Positions 11,805 to 25,304 of a DNA stretch of 64,000 nucleotides are shown here, piece by piece; positions within the stretch are counted from its first letter, which is position 1, and each line of letters opens with the position of its first letter. Made by a program: the position numbers and the translations under genes. The notes under the pieces were generated by a model. The model saw nothing but the letters and a program-made list of their open reading frames with translations, was not told the DNA's origin and made no database searches. This DNA comes from Antennarius striatus (taxonomy: Eukaryota; Chordata; Actinopteri; Lophiiformes; Antennariidae): contig NC_090792.1 in the NCBI RefSeq assembly GCF_040054535.1, positions 2,217,001-2,281,000 on the forward strand, given 5' to 3'.

Positions 11805-12390
11805 ATCCACATGTCAAAGGAAAAATGTCCACCACTTCCTCCATGCAGACCAATCCATGCGTAATTTGCGTTGGAGTGCCGGGGAAAGGCCTCACTGGTG
11901 CCTTTGCCCTGTTCAGACGAGGCCCACGAGTCCTGCCCGGTCTGGCTCGCTGGAGAAAAGGGGGAGTGTACGGAGAGTGGGCTTGACATGTAAAATGTGC
12001 AGCGATTGCACCACGCTCTTGCTGGGCTTGCGTTGTGCTCGTGAAAGGAAACCTGTCCAGATATCGGTGCTCGCACAGCCCCCGTGGTTGTTTGATATTG
12101 GAGTGATTGATGAGCTCTTTTCTCTGTCTCTTGGACACAGGAAGCGCTTCCAAACTAGCTATCATTGGAAACTTCATTTGTGGAATGGAGAAATAAACCA
12201 GTAGACACGTAAACCACAGGGATAGTACTTGTTGCCCACACGTCCAAAACAGTGTTGAGCCGCGCAATTGATCAATTGCACGAGTGTCTGGTGTGTGTTA
12301 TATTCTTTACTCTCCAACACTTCAAGCGTGCACCACGATCCAGGGGTGTGCGTCTGGGAAGCAGCACGCTGCCTCAGACAGCTCAAGCTC

Positions 12391-12554
12391 ATACTTACCT
12401 GGCAGGGGAGATACCATGATCAGCAAGGTGGTTCTCCCAGGGCGAGGCTAAGCCATTGCACTGCGGCTGTGCTGACTCCTGCGAATTCCCCAAATGTGGG
12501 AATCTCGACTGCATAATTTCTGGTAGTGGGGGACTGCGTTCGCGCTCTCCCCTG
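12391..12554 (+). ncRNA. rnu1: U1 snRNA, copy 17 (reference form)
   Basis: Identical to copy 1 across the RNA; counterpart of copy 13. Confidence 0.95.
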
Positions 12555-13140
12555 ATCCACATGTCAAAGGAAAAATGTCCACCACTTCCTCCATGCAGAC
12601 CAATCCATGTGTAATTTGCGTTGGAGTGCCGGGGAAAGGCCTCACTGGTGCCTTTGCCCTGTTCAGACGAGGCCCACGAGTCCTGCCCGGCCTGGCTCGC
12701 TGGAGAAAAGGGGGAGTGTACGGAGAGTGGGCTTGACATGTAAAATGTGCAGCGATTGCACCACGCTCTTGCTGAGCTTGCGTTGTGCTCGTGAAAGGAA
12801 ACCTGTCCAGATATCGGTGCTCGCACAGCCCCCGTGGTTGTTTGATATTGGAGTGATTGATGAGCTCTTTTCTCTGTCTCTTGGACACAGGAAGCGCTTC
12901 CAAACTAGCTATCATTGGAAACTTCATTTGTGGAATGGAGAAATAAACCAGTAGACACGTAAACCACAGGGATAGTACTTGTTGCCCACACGTCCAAAAC
13001 AGTGTTGAGCCGCGCAATTGATCAATTGCACGAGTGTCTGGTGTGTGTTATATTCTTTACTCTCCAACACTTCAAGCGTGCACCACGATCCAGGGGTGTG
13101 CGTCTGGGAAGCAGCACGCTGCCTCAGACAGCTCAAGCTC

Positions 13141-13304
13141 ATACTTACCTGGCAGGGGAGATACCATGATCAGCAAGGTGGTTCTCCCAGGGCGAGGCTA
13201 AGCCATTGCACTGCGGCTGTGCTGACTCCTGCGAATTCCCCAAATGTGGGAATCTCGACTGCACAATTTCTGGTAGTGGGGGACTGCGTTCGCGCTCTCC
13301 CCTG
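13141..13304 (+). ncRNA. rnu1: U1 snRNA, copy 18 (U124C)
   Basis: U124C; counterpart of copy 14. Confidence 0.94.
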
Positions 13305-13890
13305 ATCCACATGTCAAAGGAAAAATGTCCACCACTTCCTCCATGCAGACCAATCCATGTGTAATTTGCGTTGGAGTGCCGGGGAAAGGCCTCACTGGTG
13401 CCTTTGCCCTGTTCAGACGAGGCCCACGAGTCCTGCCCGGCCTGGCTCGCTGGAGAAAAGGGGGAGTGTACGGAGAGTGGGCTTGACATGTAAAATGTGC
13501 AGCGATTGCACCACGCTCTTGCTGAGCTTGCGTTGTGCTCGTGAAAGGAAACCTGTCCAGATATCGGTGCTCGCACAGCCCCCGTGGTTGTTTGATATTG
13601 GAGTGATTGATGAGCTCTTTTCTCTGTCTCTTGGACACAGGAAGCGCTTCCAAACTAGCTATCATTGGAAACTTCATTTGTGGAATGGAGAAATAAACCA
13701 GTAGACACGTAAACCACAGGGATAGTACTTGTTGCCCACACGTCCAAAACAGTGTTGAGCCGCGCAATTGATCAATTGCACGAGTGTCTGGTGTGTGTTA
13801 TATTCTTTACTCTCCAACACTTCAAGCGTGCACCACGATCCAGGGGTGTGCGTCTGGGAAGCAGCACGCTGCCTCAGACAGCTCAAGCTC

Positions 13891-14054
13891 ATACTTACCT
13901 GGCAGGGGAGATACCTTGATCAGCAAGGTGGTTCTACCAGGGCGAGGTTAAGCCATTGCACTGCGGCTGTGCTGACTCCTGCGAATTCCCCAAATGTGGG
14001 AATCTCGACTGCATAATTTCTGGTAGTGGGGGACTGCGTTCGCGCTCTCCCCTG
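13891..14054 (+). ncRNA. rnu1: U1 snRNA, copy 19 (A26U, C46A, C58U)
   Basis: Third member of the three-change class. Confidence 0.88.
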
Positions 14055-14640
14055 ATCCACATGTCAAAGGAAAAATGTCCACCACTTCCTCCATGCAGAC
14101 CAATCCATGTGTAATTTGCGTTGGAGTGCCGGGGAAAGGCCTCACTGGTGCCTTTGCCCTGTTCAGACGAGGCCCACGAGTCCTGCCCGGCCTGGCACGC
14201 TGGAGAAAAGGGGGAGTGTACGGAGAGTGGGCTTGACATGTAAAATGTGCAGCGATTGCACCACGCTCTTGCTGAGCTTGCGTTGTGCTCGTGAAAGGAA
14301 ACCTGTCCAGATATCGGTGCTCGCACAGCCCCCGTGGTTGTTTGATATTGGAGTGATTGATGAGCTCTTTTCTCTGTCTCTTGGACACAGGAAGCGCTTC
14401 CAAACTAGCTATCATTGGAAACTTCATTTGTGGAATGGAGAAATAAACCAGTAGACACGTAAACCACAGGGATAGTACTTGTTGCCCACACGTCCAAAAC
14501 AGTGTTGAGCCGCGCAATTGATCAATTGCACGAGTGTCTGGTGTGTGTTATATTCTTTACTCTCCAACACTTCAAGCGTGCACCACGATCCAGGGGTGTG
14601 CGTCTGGGAAGCAGCACGCTGCCTCAGACAGCTCAAGCTC

Positions 14641-14804
14641 ATACTTACCTGGCAGGGGAGATACCATGATCAGCAAGGTGGTTCTCCCAGGGCGAGGCTA
14701 AGCCATTGCACTGCGGCTGTGCTGACTCCTGCGAATTCCCCAAATGTGGGAATCTCGACTGCATAATTTCTGGTAGTGGGGGACTGCGTTCGCGCTCTCC
14801 CCTG
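14641..14804 (+). ncRNA. rnu1: U1 snRNA, copy 20 (reference form, hybrid unit)
   Basis: RNA identical to copy 1, but the spacer after it carries CCTGGCACGC, otherwise seen only with the three-change class. This points to a conversion or exchange boundary within the unit. Confidence 0.94.
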
Positions 14805-15390
14805 ATCCACATGTCAAAGGAAAAATGTCCACCACTTCCTCCATGCAGACCAATCCATGTGTAATTTGCGTTGGAGTGCCGGGGAAAGGCCTCACTGGTG
14901 CCTTTGCCCTGTTCAGACGAGGCCCACGAGTCCTGCCCGGCCTGGCACGCTGGAGAAAAGGGGGAGTGTACGGAGAGTGGGCTTGACATGTAAAATGTGC
15001 AGCGATTGCACCACGCTCTTGCTGAGCTTGCGTTGTGCTCGTGAAAGGAAACCTGTCCAGATATCGGTGCTCGCACAGCCCCCGTGGTTGTTTGATATTG
15101 GAGTGATTGATGAGCTCTTTTCTCTGTCTCTTGGACACAGGAAGCGCTTCCAAACTAGCTATCATTGGAAACTTCATTTGTGGAATGGAGAAATAAACCA
15201 GTAGACACGTAAACCACAGGGATAGTACTTGTTGCCCACACGTCCAAAACAGTGTTGAGCCGCGCAATTGATCAATTGCACGAGTGTCTGGTGTGTGTTA
15301 TATTCTTTACTCTCCAACACTTCAAGCGTGCACCACGATCCAGGGGTGTGCGTCTGGGAAGCAGCACGCTGCCTCAGACAGCTCAAGCTC

Positions 15391-15554
15391 ATACTTACCT
15401 GGCAGGGGAGATACCTTGATCAGCAAGGTGGTTCTACCAGGGCGAGGTTAAGCCATTGCACTGCGGCTGTGCTGACTCCTGCGAATTCCCCAAATGTGGG
15501 AATCTCGACTGCATAATTTCTGGTAGTGGGGGACTGCGTTCGCGCTCTCCCCTG
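15391..15554 (+). ncRNA. rnu1: U1 snRNA, copy 21 (A26U, C46A, C58U)
   Basis: Three-change class; first unit of a three-unit block repeated at 17,641. Confidence 0.88.
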
Positions 15555-16140
15555 ATCCACATGTCAAAGGAAAAATGTCCACCACTTCCTCCATGCAGAC
15601 CAATCCATGTGTAATTTGCGTTGGAGTGCCGGGGAAAGGCCTCACTGGTGCCTTTGCCCTGTTCAGACGAGGCCCACGAGTCCTGCCCGGCCTGGCACGC
15701 TGGAGAAAAGGGGGAGTGTACGGAGAGTGGGCTTGACATGTAAAATGTGCAGCGATTGCACCACGCTCTTGCTGAGCTTGCGTTGTGCTCGTGAAAGGAA
15801 ACCTGTCCAGATATCGGTGCTCGCACAGCCCCCGTGGTTGTTTGATATTGGAGTGATTGATGAGCTCTTTTCTCTGTCTCTTGGACACAGGAAGCGCTTC
15901 CAAACTAGCTATCATTGGAAACTTCATTTGTGGAATGGAGAAATAAACCAGTAGACACGTAAACCACAGGGATAGTACTTGTTGCCCACACGTCCAAAAC
16001 AGTGTTGAGCCGCGCAATTGATCAATTGCACGAGTGTCTGGTGTGTGTTATATTCTTTACTCTCCAACACTTCAAGCGTGCACCACGATCCAGGGGTGTG
16101 CGTCTGGGAAGCAGCACGCTGCCTCAGACAGCTCAAGCTC

Positions 16141-16304
16141 ATACTTACCTGGCAGGGGAGATACCATGATCAGCAAGGTGGTTCTCCCAGGGCGAGGCTA
16201 AGCCATTGCACTGCGGCTGTGCTGACTCCTGCGAATTCCCCAAATGTGGGAATCTCGACTGCACAATTTCTGGTAGTGGGGGACTGCGTTCGCGCTCTCC
16301 CCTG
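16141..16304 (+). ncRNA. rnu1: U1 snRNA, copy 22 (U124C)
   Basis: U124C with the GCTGGGCTTG spacer marker. Confidence 0.94.
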
Positions 16305-16890
16305 ATCCACATGTCAAAGGAAAAATGTCCACCACTTCCTCCATGCAGACCAATCCATGCGTAATTTGCGTTGGAGTGCCGGGGAAAGGCCTCACTGGTG
16401 CCTTTGCCCTGTTCAGACGAGGCCCACGAGTCCTGCCCGGTCTGGCTCGCTGGAGAAAAGGGGGAGTGTACGGAGAGTGGGCTTGACATGTAAAATGTGC
16501 AGCGATTGCACCACGCTCTTGCTGGGCTTGCGTTGTGCTCGTGAAAGGAAACCTGTCCAGATATCGGTGCTCGCACAGCCCCCGTGGTTGTTTGATATTG
16601 GAGTGATTGATGAGCTCTTTTCTCTGTCTCTTGGACACAGGAAGCGCTTCCAAACTAGCTATCATTGGAAACTTCATTTGTGGAATGGAGAAATAAACCA
16701 GTAGACACGTAAACCACAGGGATAGTACTTGTTGCCCACACGTCCAAAACAGTGTTGAGCCGCGCAATTGATCAATTGCACGAGTGTCTGGTGTGTGTTA
16801 TATTCTTTACTCTCCAACACTTCAAGCGTGCACCACGATCCAGGGGTGTGCGTCTGGGAAGCAGCACGCTGCCTCAGACAGCTCAAGCTC

Positions 16891-17054
16891 ATACTTACCT
16901 GGCAGGGGAGATACCATGATCAGCAAGGTGGTTCTCCCAGGGCGAGGCTAAGCCATTGCACTGCGGCTGTGCTGACTCCTGCGAATTCCCCAAATGTGGG
17001 AATCTCGACTGCATAATTTCTGGTAGTGGGGGACTGCGTTCGCGCTCTCCCCTG
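16891..17054 (+). ncRNA. rnu1: U1 snRNA, copy 23 (reference form)
   Basis: Identical to copy 1 across the RNA. Confidence 0.95.
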
Positions 17055-17640
17055 ATCCACATGTCAAAGGAAAAATGTCCACCACTTCCTCCATGCAGAC
17101 CAATCCATGTGTAATTTGCGTTGGAGTGCCGGGGAAAGGCCTCACTGGTGCCTTTGCCCTGTTCAGACGAGGCCCACGAGTCCTGCCCGGCCTGGCTCGC
17201 TGGAGAAAAGGGGGAGTGTACGGAGAGTGGGCTTGACATGTAAAATGTGCAGCGATTGCACCACGCTCTTGCTGAGCTTGCGTTGTGCTCGTGAAAGGAA
17301 ACCTGTCCAGATATCGGTGCTCGCACAGCCCCCGTGGTTGTTTGATATTGGAGTGATTGATGAGCTCTTTTCTCTGTCTCTTGGACACAGGAAGCGCTTC
17401 CAAACTAGCTATCATTGGAAACTTCATTTGTGGAATGGAGAAATAAACCAGTAGACACGTAAACCACAGGGATAGTACTTGTTGCCCACACGTCCAAAAC
17501 AGTGTTGAGCCGCGCAATTGATCAATTGCACGAGTGTCTGGTGTGTGTTATATTCTTTACTCTCCAACACTTCAAGCGTGCACCACGATCCAGGGGTGTG
17601 CGTCTGGGAAGCAGCACGCTGCCTCAGACAGCTCAAGCTC

Positions 17641-17804
17641 ATACTTACCTGGCAGGGGAGATACCTTGATCAGCAAGGTGGTTCTACCAGGGCGAGGTTA
17701 AGCCATTGCACTGCGGCTGTGCTGACTCCTGCGAATTCCCCAAATGTGGGAATCTCGACTGCATAATTTCTGGTAGTGGGGGACTGCGTTCGCGCTCTCC
17801 CCTG
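17641..17804 (+). ncRNA. rnu1: U1 snRNA, copy 24 (A26U, C46A, C58U)
   Basis: Three-change class; counterpart of copy 21. Confidence 0.88.
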
Positions 17805-18390
17805 ATCCACATGTCAAAGGAAAAATGTCCACCACTTCCTCCATGCAGACCAATCCATGTGTAATTTGCGTTGGAGTGCCGGGGAAAGGCCTCACTGGTG
17901 CCTTTGCCCTGTTCAGACGAGGCCCACGAGTCCTGCCCGGCCTGGCACGCTGGAGAAAAGGGGGAGTGTACGGAGAGTGGGCTTGACATGTAAAATGTGC
18001 AGCGATTGCACCACGCTCTTGCTGAGCTTGCGTTGTGCTCGTGAAAGGAAACCTGTCCAGATATCGGTGCTCGCACAGCCCCCGTGGTTGTTTGATATTG
18101 GAGTGATTGATGAGCTCTTTTCTCTGTCTCTTGGACACAGGAAGCGCTTCCAAACTAGCTATCATTGGAAACTTCATTTGTGGAATGGAGAAATAAACCA
18201 GTAGACACGTAAACCACAGGGATAGTACTTGTTGCCCACACGTCCAAAACAGTGTTGAGCCGCGCAATTGATCAATTGCACGAGTGTCTGGTGTGTGTTA
18301 TATTCTTTACTCTCCAACACTTCAAGCGTGCACCACGATCCAGGGGTGTGCGTCTGGGAAGCAGCACGCTGCCTCAGACAGCTCAAGCTC

Positions 18391-18554
18391 ATACTTACCT
18401 GGCAGGGGAGATACCATGATCAGCAAGGTGGTTCTCCCAGGGCGAGGCTAAGCCATTGCACTGCGGCTGTGCTGACTCCTGCGAATTCCCCAAATGTGGG
18501 AATCTCGACTGCACAATTTCTGGTAGTGGGGGACTGCGTTCGCGCTCTCCCCTG
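18391..18554 (+). ncRNA. rnu1: U1 snRNA, copy 25 (U124C)
   Basis: U124C with the GCTGGGCTTG spacer marker; counterpart of copy 22. Confidence 0.94.
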
Positions 18555-19140
18555 ATCCACATGTCAAAGGAAAAATGTCCACCACTTCCTCCATGCAGAC
18601 CAATCCATGCGTAATTTGCGTTGGAGTGCCGGGGAAAGGCCTCACTGGTGCCTTTGCCCTGTTCAGACGAGGCCCACGAGTCCTGCCCGGTCTGGCTCGC
18701 TGGAGAAAAGGGGGAGTGTACGGAGAGTGGGCTTGACATGTAAAATGTGCAGCGATTGCACCACGCTCTTGCTGGGCTTGCGTTGTGCTCGTGAAAGGAA
18801 ACCTGTCCAGATATCGGTGCTCGCACAGCCCCCGTGGTTGTTTGATATTGGAGTGATTGATGAGCTCTTTTCTCTGTCTCTTGGACACAGGAAGCGCTTC
18901 CAAACTAGCTATCATTGGAAACTTCATTTGTGGAATGGAGAAATAAACCAGTAGACACGTAAACCACAGGGATAGTACTTGTTGCCCACACGTCCAAAAC
19001 AGTGTTGAGCCGCGCAATTGATCAATTGCACGAGTGTCTGGTGTGTGTTATATTCTTTACTCTCCAACACTTCAAGCGTGCACCACGATCCAGGGGTGTG
19101 CGTCTGGGAAGCAGCACGCTGCCTCAGACAGCTCAAGCTC

Positions 19141-19304
19141 ATACTTACCTGGCAGGGGAGATACCATGATCAGCAAGGTGGTTCTCCCAGGGCGAGGCTA
19201 AGCCATTGCACTGCGGCTGTGCTGACTCCTGCGAATTCCCCAAATGTGGGAATCTCGACTGCATAATTTCTGGTAGTGGGGGACTGCGTTCGCGCTCTCC
19301 CCTG
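19141..19304 (+). ncRNA. rnu1: U1 snRNA, copy 26 (reference form)
   Basis: Identical to copy 1 across the RNA; counterpart of copy 23. Confidence 0.95.
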
Positions 19305-19890
19305 ATCCACATGTCAAAGGAAAAATGTCCACCACTTCCTCCATGCAGACCAATCCATGTGTAATTTGCGTTGGAGTGCCGGGGAAAGGCCTCACTGGTG
19401 CCTTTGCCCTGTTCAGACGAGGCCCACGAGTCCTGCCCGGCCTGGCTCGCTGGAGAAAAGGGGGAGTGTACGGAGAGTGGGCTTGACATGTAAAATGTGC
19501 AGCGATTGCACCACGCTCTTGCTGAGCTTGCGTTGTGCTCGTGAAAGGAAACCTGTCCAGATATCGGTGCTCGCACAGCCCCCGTGGTTGTTTGATATTG
19601 GAGTGATTGATGAGCTCTTTTCTCTGTCTCTTGGACACAGGAAGCGCTTCCAAACTAGCTATCATTGGAAACTTCATTTGTGGAATGGAGAAATAAACCA
19701 GTAGACACGTAAACCACAGGGATAGTACTTGTTGCCCACACGTCCAAAACAGTGTTGAGCCGCGCAATTGATCAATTGCACGAGTGTCTGGTGTGTGTTA
19801 TATTCTTTACTCTCCAACACTTCAAGCGTGCACCACGATCCAGGGGTGTGCGTCTGGGAAGCAGCACGCTGCCTCAGACAGCTCAAGCTC

Positions 19891-20054
19891 ATACTTACCT
19901 GGCAGGGGAGATACCTTGATCAGCAAGGTGGTTCTACCAGGGCGAGGTTAAGCCATTGCACTGCGGCTGTGCTGACTCCTGCGAATTCCCCAAATGTGGG
20001 AATCTCGACTGCATAATTTCTGGTAGTGGGGGACTGCGTTCGCGCTCTCCCCTG
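19891..20054 (+). ncRNA. rnu1: U1 snRNA, copy 27 (A26U, C46A, C58U)
   Basis: Sixth and last member of the three-change class. Confidence 0.88.
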
Positions 20055-20640
20055 ATCCACATGTCAAAGGAAAAATGTCCACCACTTCCTCCATGCAGAC
20101 CAATCCATGTGTAATTTGCGTTGGAGTGCCGGGGAAAGGCCTCACTGGTGCCTTTGCCCTGTTCAGACGAGGCCCACGAGTCCTGCCCGGCCTGGCACGC
20201 TGGAGAAAAGGGGGAGTGTACGGAGAGTGGGCTTGACATGTAAAATGTGCAGCGATTGCACCACGCTCTTGCTGAGCTTGCGTTGTGCTCGTGAAAGGAA
20301 ACCTGTCCAGATATCGGTGCTCGCACAGCCCCCGTGGTTGTTTGATATTGGAGTGATTGATGAGCTCTTTTCTCTGTCTCTTGGACACAGGAAGCGCTTC
20401 CAAACTAGCTATCATTGGAAACTTCATTTGTGGAATGGAGAAATAAACCAGTAGACACGTAAACCACAGGGATAGTACTTGTTGCCCACACGTCCAAAAC
20501 AGTGTTGAGCCGCGCAATTGATCAATTGCACGAGTGTCTGGTGTGTGTTATATTCTTTACTCTCCAACACTTCAAGCGTGCACCACGATCCAGGGGTGTG
20601 CGTCTGGGAAGCAGCACGCTGCCTCAGACAGCTCAAGCTC

Positions 20641-20804
20641 ATACTTACCTGGCAGGGGAGATACCATGATCAGCAAGGTGGTTCTCCCAGGGCGAGGCTA
20701 AGCCATTGCACTGCGGCTGTGCTGACTCCTGCGAATTCCCCAAATGTGGGAATCTCGACTGCACAATTTCTGGTAGTGGGGGACTGCGTTCGCGCTCTCC
20801 CCTG
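20641..20804 (+). ncRNA. rnu1: U1 snRNA, copy 28 (U124C)
   Basis: U124C with the GCAGAT spacer marker, as in copy 2. The spacer has a private change, GTGACTGATG near 21,105. Confidence 0.94.
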
Positions 20805-21390
20805 ATCCACATGTCAAAGGAAAAATGTCCACCACTTCCTCCATGCAGATCAATCCATGCGTAATTTGCGTTGGAGTGCCGGGGAAAGGCCTCACTGGTG
20901 CCTTTGCCCTGTTCAGACGAGGCCCACGAGTCCTGCCCGGTCTGGCTCGCTGGAGAAAAGGGGGAGTGTACGGAGAGTGGGCTTGACATGTAAAATGTGC
21001 AGCGATTGCACCACGCTCTTGCTGAGCTTGCGTTGTGCTCGTGAAAGGAAACCTGTCCAGATATCGGTGCTCGCACAGCCCCCGTGGTTGTTTGATATTG
21101 GAGTGACTGATGAGCTCTTTTCTCTGTCTCTTGGACACAGGAAGCGCTTCCAAACTAGCTATCATTGGAAACTTCATTTGTGGAATGGAGAAATAAACCA
21201 GTAGACACGTAAACCACAGGGATAGTACTTGTTGCCCACACGTCCAAAACAGTGTTGAGCCGCGCAATTGATCAATTGCACGAGTGTCTGGTGTGTGTTA
21301 TATTCTTTACTCTCCAACACTTCAAGCGTGCACCACGATCCAGGGGTGTGCGTCTGGGAAGCAGCACGCTGCCTCAGACAGCTCAAGCTC

Positions 21391-21554
21391 ATACTTACCT
21401 GGCAGGGGAGATACCATGATCAGCAAGGTGGTTCTCCCAAGGCGAGGCTAAGCCATTGCACTGCGGCTGTGCTGACTCCTGCGAATTCCCCAAATGTGGG
21501 AATCTCGACTGCATAATTTCTGGTAGTGGGGGACTGCGTTCGCGCTCTCCCCTG
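21391..21554 (+). ncRNA. rnu1: U1 snRNA, copy 29 (G50A)
   Basis: G50A; matches copy 5 in RNA and spacer markers. Confidence 0.92.
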
Positions 21555-22140
21555 ATCCACATGTCAAAGGAAAAATGTCCACCACTTCCTCCATGCAGAC
21601 CAATCCATGCGTAATTTGCGTTGGAGTGCCGGGGAAAGGCCTCACTGGTGCCTTTGCCCTGTTCAGACGAGGCCCACGAGTCCTGCCCGGTCTGGCTCGC
21701 TGGAGAAAAGGGGGAGTGTACGGAGAGTGGGCTTGACATGTAAAATGTGCAGCGATTGCACCACGCTCTTGCTGAGCTTGCGTTGTGCTCGTGAAAGGAA
21801 ACCTGTCCAGATATCGGTGCTCGCACAGCCCCCGTGGTTGTTTGATATTGGAGTGATTGATGAGCTCTTTTCTCTGTCTCTTGGACACAGGAAGCGCTTC
21901 CAAACTAGCTATCATTGGAAACTTCATTTGTGGAATGGAGAAATAAACCAGTAGACACGTAAACCACAGGGATAGTACTTGTTGCCCACACGTCCAAAAC
22001 AGTGTTGAGCCGCGCAATTGATCAATTGCACGAGTGTCTGGTGTGTGTTATATTCTTTACTCTCCAACACTTCAAGCGTGCACCACGATCCAGGGGTGTG
22101 CGTCTGGGAAGAAGGACGCTGCCTCAGACAGCTCAAGCTC

Positions 22141-22304
22141 ATACTTACCTGGCAGGGGAGATACCATGATCAGCAAGGTGGTTCTCCCAAGGCGAGGCTA
22201 AGCCATTGCACTGCGGCTGTGCTGACTCCTGCGAATTCCCCAAATGTGGGAATCTCGACTGCATAATTTCTGGTAGTGGGGGACTGCGTTCGCGGTCTCC
22301 CCTG
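22141..22304 (+). ncRNA. rnu1: U1 snRNA, copy 30 (G50A, C155G)
   Basis: Same changes and GAAGGACG upstream flank as copy 6. Confidence 0.9.
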
Positions 22305-22890
22305 ATCCACATGTCAAAGGAAAAATGTCCACCACTTCCTCCATGCAGACCAATCCATGTGTAATTTGCGTTGGAGTGCCGGGGAAAGGCCTCACTGGTG
22401 CCTTTGCCCTGTTCAGACGAGGCCCACGAGTCCTGCCCGGCCTGGCTCGCTGGAGAAAAGGGGGAGTGTACGGAGAGTGGGCTTGACATGTAAAATGTGC
22501 AGCGATTGCACCACGCTCTTGCTGAGCTTGCGTTGTGCTCGTGAAAGGAAACCTGTCCAGATATCGGTGCTCGCACAGCCCCCGTGGTTGTTTGATATTG
22601 GAGTGATTGATGAGCTCTTTTCTCTGTCTCTTGGACACAGGAAGCGCTTCCAAACTAGCTATCATTGGAAACTTCATTTGTGGAATGGAGAAATAAACCA
22701 GTAGACACGTAAACCACAGGGATAGTACTTGTTGCCCACACGTCCAAAACAGTGTTGAGCCGCGCAATTGATCAATTGCACGAGTGTCTGGTGTGTGTTA
22801 TATTCTTTACTCTCCAACACTTCAAGCGTGCACCACGATCCAGGGGTGTGCGTCTGGGAAGAAGGACGCTGCCTCAGACAGCTCAAGCTC

Positions 22891-23054
22891 ATACTTACCT
22901 GGCAGGGGAGATACCATGATCAGCAAGGTGGTTCTCCCAAGGCGAGGCTAAGCCATTGCACTGCGGCTGTGCTGACTCCTGCGAATTCCCCAAATGTGGG
23001 AATCTCGACTGCATAATTTCTGGTAGTGGGGCACTGCGTTCGCGCTCTCCCCTG
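22891..23054 (+). ncRNA. rnu1: U1 snRNA, copy 31 (G50A, G142C)
   Basis: G50A with the GAAGGACG flank, plus private G142C in the 5' strand of stem IV. Confidence 0.9.
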
Positions 23055-23640
23055 ATCCACATGTCAAAGGAAAAATGTCCACCACTTCCTCCATGCAGAC
23101 CAATCCATGTGTAATTTGCGTTGGAGTGCCGGGGAAAGGCCTCACTGGTGCCTTTGCCCTGTTCAGACGAGGCCCACGAGTCCTGCCCGGCCTGGCTCGC
23201 TGGAGAAAAGGGGGAGTGTACGGAGAGTGGGCTTGACATGTAAAATGTGCAGCGATTGCACCACGCTCTTGCTGAGCTTGCGTTGTGCTCGTGAAAGGAA
23301 ACCTGTCCAGATATCGGTGCTCGCACAGCCCCCGTGGTTGTTTGATATTGGAGTGATTGATGAGCTCTTTTCTCTGTCTCTTGGACACAGGAAGCGCTTC
23401 CAAACTAGCTATCATTGGAAACTTCATTTGTGGAATGGAGAAATAAACCAGTAGACACGTAAACCACAGGGATAGTACTTGTTGCCCACACGTCCAAAAC
23501 AGTGTTGAGCCGCGCAATTGATCAATTGCACGAGTGTCTGGTGTGTGTTATATTCTTTACTCTCCAACACTTCAAGCGTGCACCACGATCCAGGGGTGTG
23601 CGTCTGGGAAGCAGCACGCTGCCTCAGACAGCTCAAGCTC

Positions 23641-23804
23641 ATACTTACCTGGCAGGGGAGATACCATGATCAGCAAGGTGGTTCTCCCAGGGCGAGGCTA
23701 AGCCATTGCACTGCGGCTGTGCTGACTCCTGCGAATTCCCCAAATGTGGGAATCTCGACTGCATAATTTCTGGTAGTGGGGGACTGCGTTCGCGCTCTCC
23801 CCTG
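23641..23804 (+). ncRNA. rnu1: U1 snRNA, copy 32 (reference form)
   Basis: RNA identical to copy 1. Downstream markers CCTATATG and GGGGACTG are shared with the unit at 37,669. Confidence 0.95.
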
Positions 23805-24390
23805 ATCCACATGTCAAAGGAAAAATGTCCACCACTTCCTATATGCAGACCAATCCATGTGTAATTTGCGTTGGAGTGCCGGGGAAAGGCCTCACTGGTG
23901 CCTTTGCCCTGTTCAGACGAGGCCCACGAGTCCTGCCCGGTCTGGCTCGCTGGAGAAAAGGGGGACTGTACGGAGAGTGGGCTTGACATGTAAAATGTGC
24001 AGCGATTGCACCACGCTCTTGCTGAGCTTGCGTTGTGCTCGTGAAAGGAAACCTGTCCAGATATCGGTGCTCGCACAGCCCCCGTGGTTGTTTGATATTG
24101 GAGTGATTGATGAGCTCTTTTCTCTGTCTCTTGGACACAGGAAGCGCTTCCAAACTAGCTATCATTGGAAACTTCATTTGTGGAATGGAGAAATAAACCA
24201 GTAGACACGTAAACCACAGGGATAGTACTTGTTGCCCACACGTCCAAAACAGTGTTGAGCCGCGCAATTGATCAATTGCACGAGTGTCTGGTGTGTGTTA
24301 TATTCTTTACTCTCCAACACTTCAAGCGTGCACCACGATCCAGGGGTGTGCGTCTGGGAAGCAGCACGCTGCCTCAGACAGCTCAAGTTC

Positions 24391-24554
24391 ATACTTACCT
24401 GGCAGGGGAGATACCATGATCAGCAAGGTGGTTCTCCCAGGGCGAGGCTAAGCCATTGCACTGCGGCTGTGCTGACTCCTGCGAATTCCCCAAATGTGGG
24501 AATCTCGACTGCATAATTTCTGGTAGTGGGGGACTGCGTTCGCGCTCTCCCCTG
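24391..24554 (+). ncRNA. rnu1: U1 snRNA, copy 33 (reference form)
   Basis: RNA identical to copy 1; C to T at -3 as in copies 7 and 52. Confidence 0.95.
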
Positions 24555-25140
24555 ATCCACATGTCAAAGGAAAAATGTCCACCACTTCCTCCATGCAGAC
24601 CAATCCATGTGTAATTTGCGTTGGAGTGCCGGGGAAAGGCCTCACTGGTGCCTTTGCCCTGTTCAGACGAGGCCCACGAGTCCTGCCCGGCCTGGCTCGC
24701 TGGAGAAAAGGGGGACTGTACGGAGAGTGGGCTTGACATGTAAAATGTGCAGCGATTGCACCACGCTCTTGCTGAGCTTGCGTTGTGCTCGTGAAAGGAA
24801 ACCTGTCCAGATATCGGTGCTCGCACAGCCCCCGTGGTTGTTTGATATTGGAGTGATTGATGAGCTCTTTTCTCTGTCTCTTGGACACAGGAAGCGCTTC
24901 CAAACTAGCTATCATTGGAAACTTCATTTGTGGAATGGAGAAATAAACCAGTAGACACGTAAACCACAGGGATAGTACTTGTTGCCCACACGTCCAAAAC
25001 AGTGTTGAGCCGCGCAATTGATCAATTGCACGAGTGTCTGGTGTGTGTTATATTCTTTACTCTCCAACACTTCAAGCGTGCACCACGATCCAGGGGTGTG
25101 CGTCTGGGAAGCAGCACGCTGCCTCAGACAGCTCAAGCTC

Positions 25141-25304
25141 ATACTTACCTGGCAGGGGAGATACCATGATCAGCAAGGTGGTTCTCCCAGGGCGAGGCTA
25201 AGCCATTGCACTGCGGCTGTGCTGACTCCTGCGAATTCCCCAAATGTGGGAATCTCGACTGCACAATTTCTGGTAGTGGGGGACTGCGTTCGCGCTCTCC
25301 CCTG
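25141..25304 (+). ncRNA. rnu1: U1 snRNA, copy 34 (U124C)
   Basis: U124C is the only change. Confidence 0.94.

Larger units (their letters stand above)
7891..13890 (+). repeat. Higher-order repeat: four-unit block, two copies
   Basis: Units 7,891-10,890 and 10,891-13,890 have the same order: three-change class, U124C with GCTGGGCTTG, reference form, U124C with CCATGTG. By eye the class markers agree at every position checked. Confidence 0.85.
15391..19890 (+). repeat. Higher-order repeat: three-unit block, two copies
   Basis: Units 15,391-17,640 and 17,641-19,890 share the order three-change class, U124C with GCTGGGCTTG, reference form. This is the four-unit block without its last unit. Confidence 0.85.
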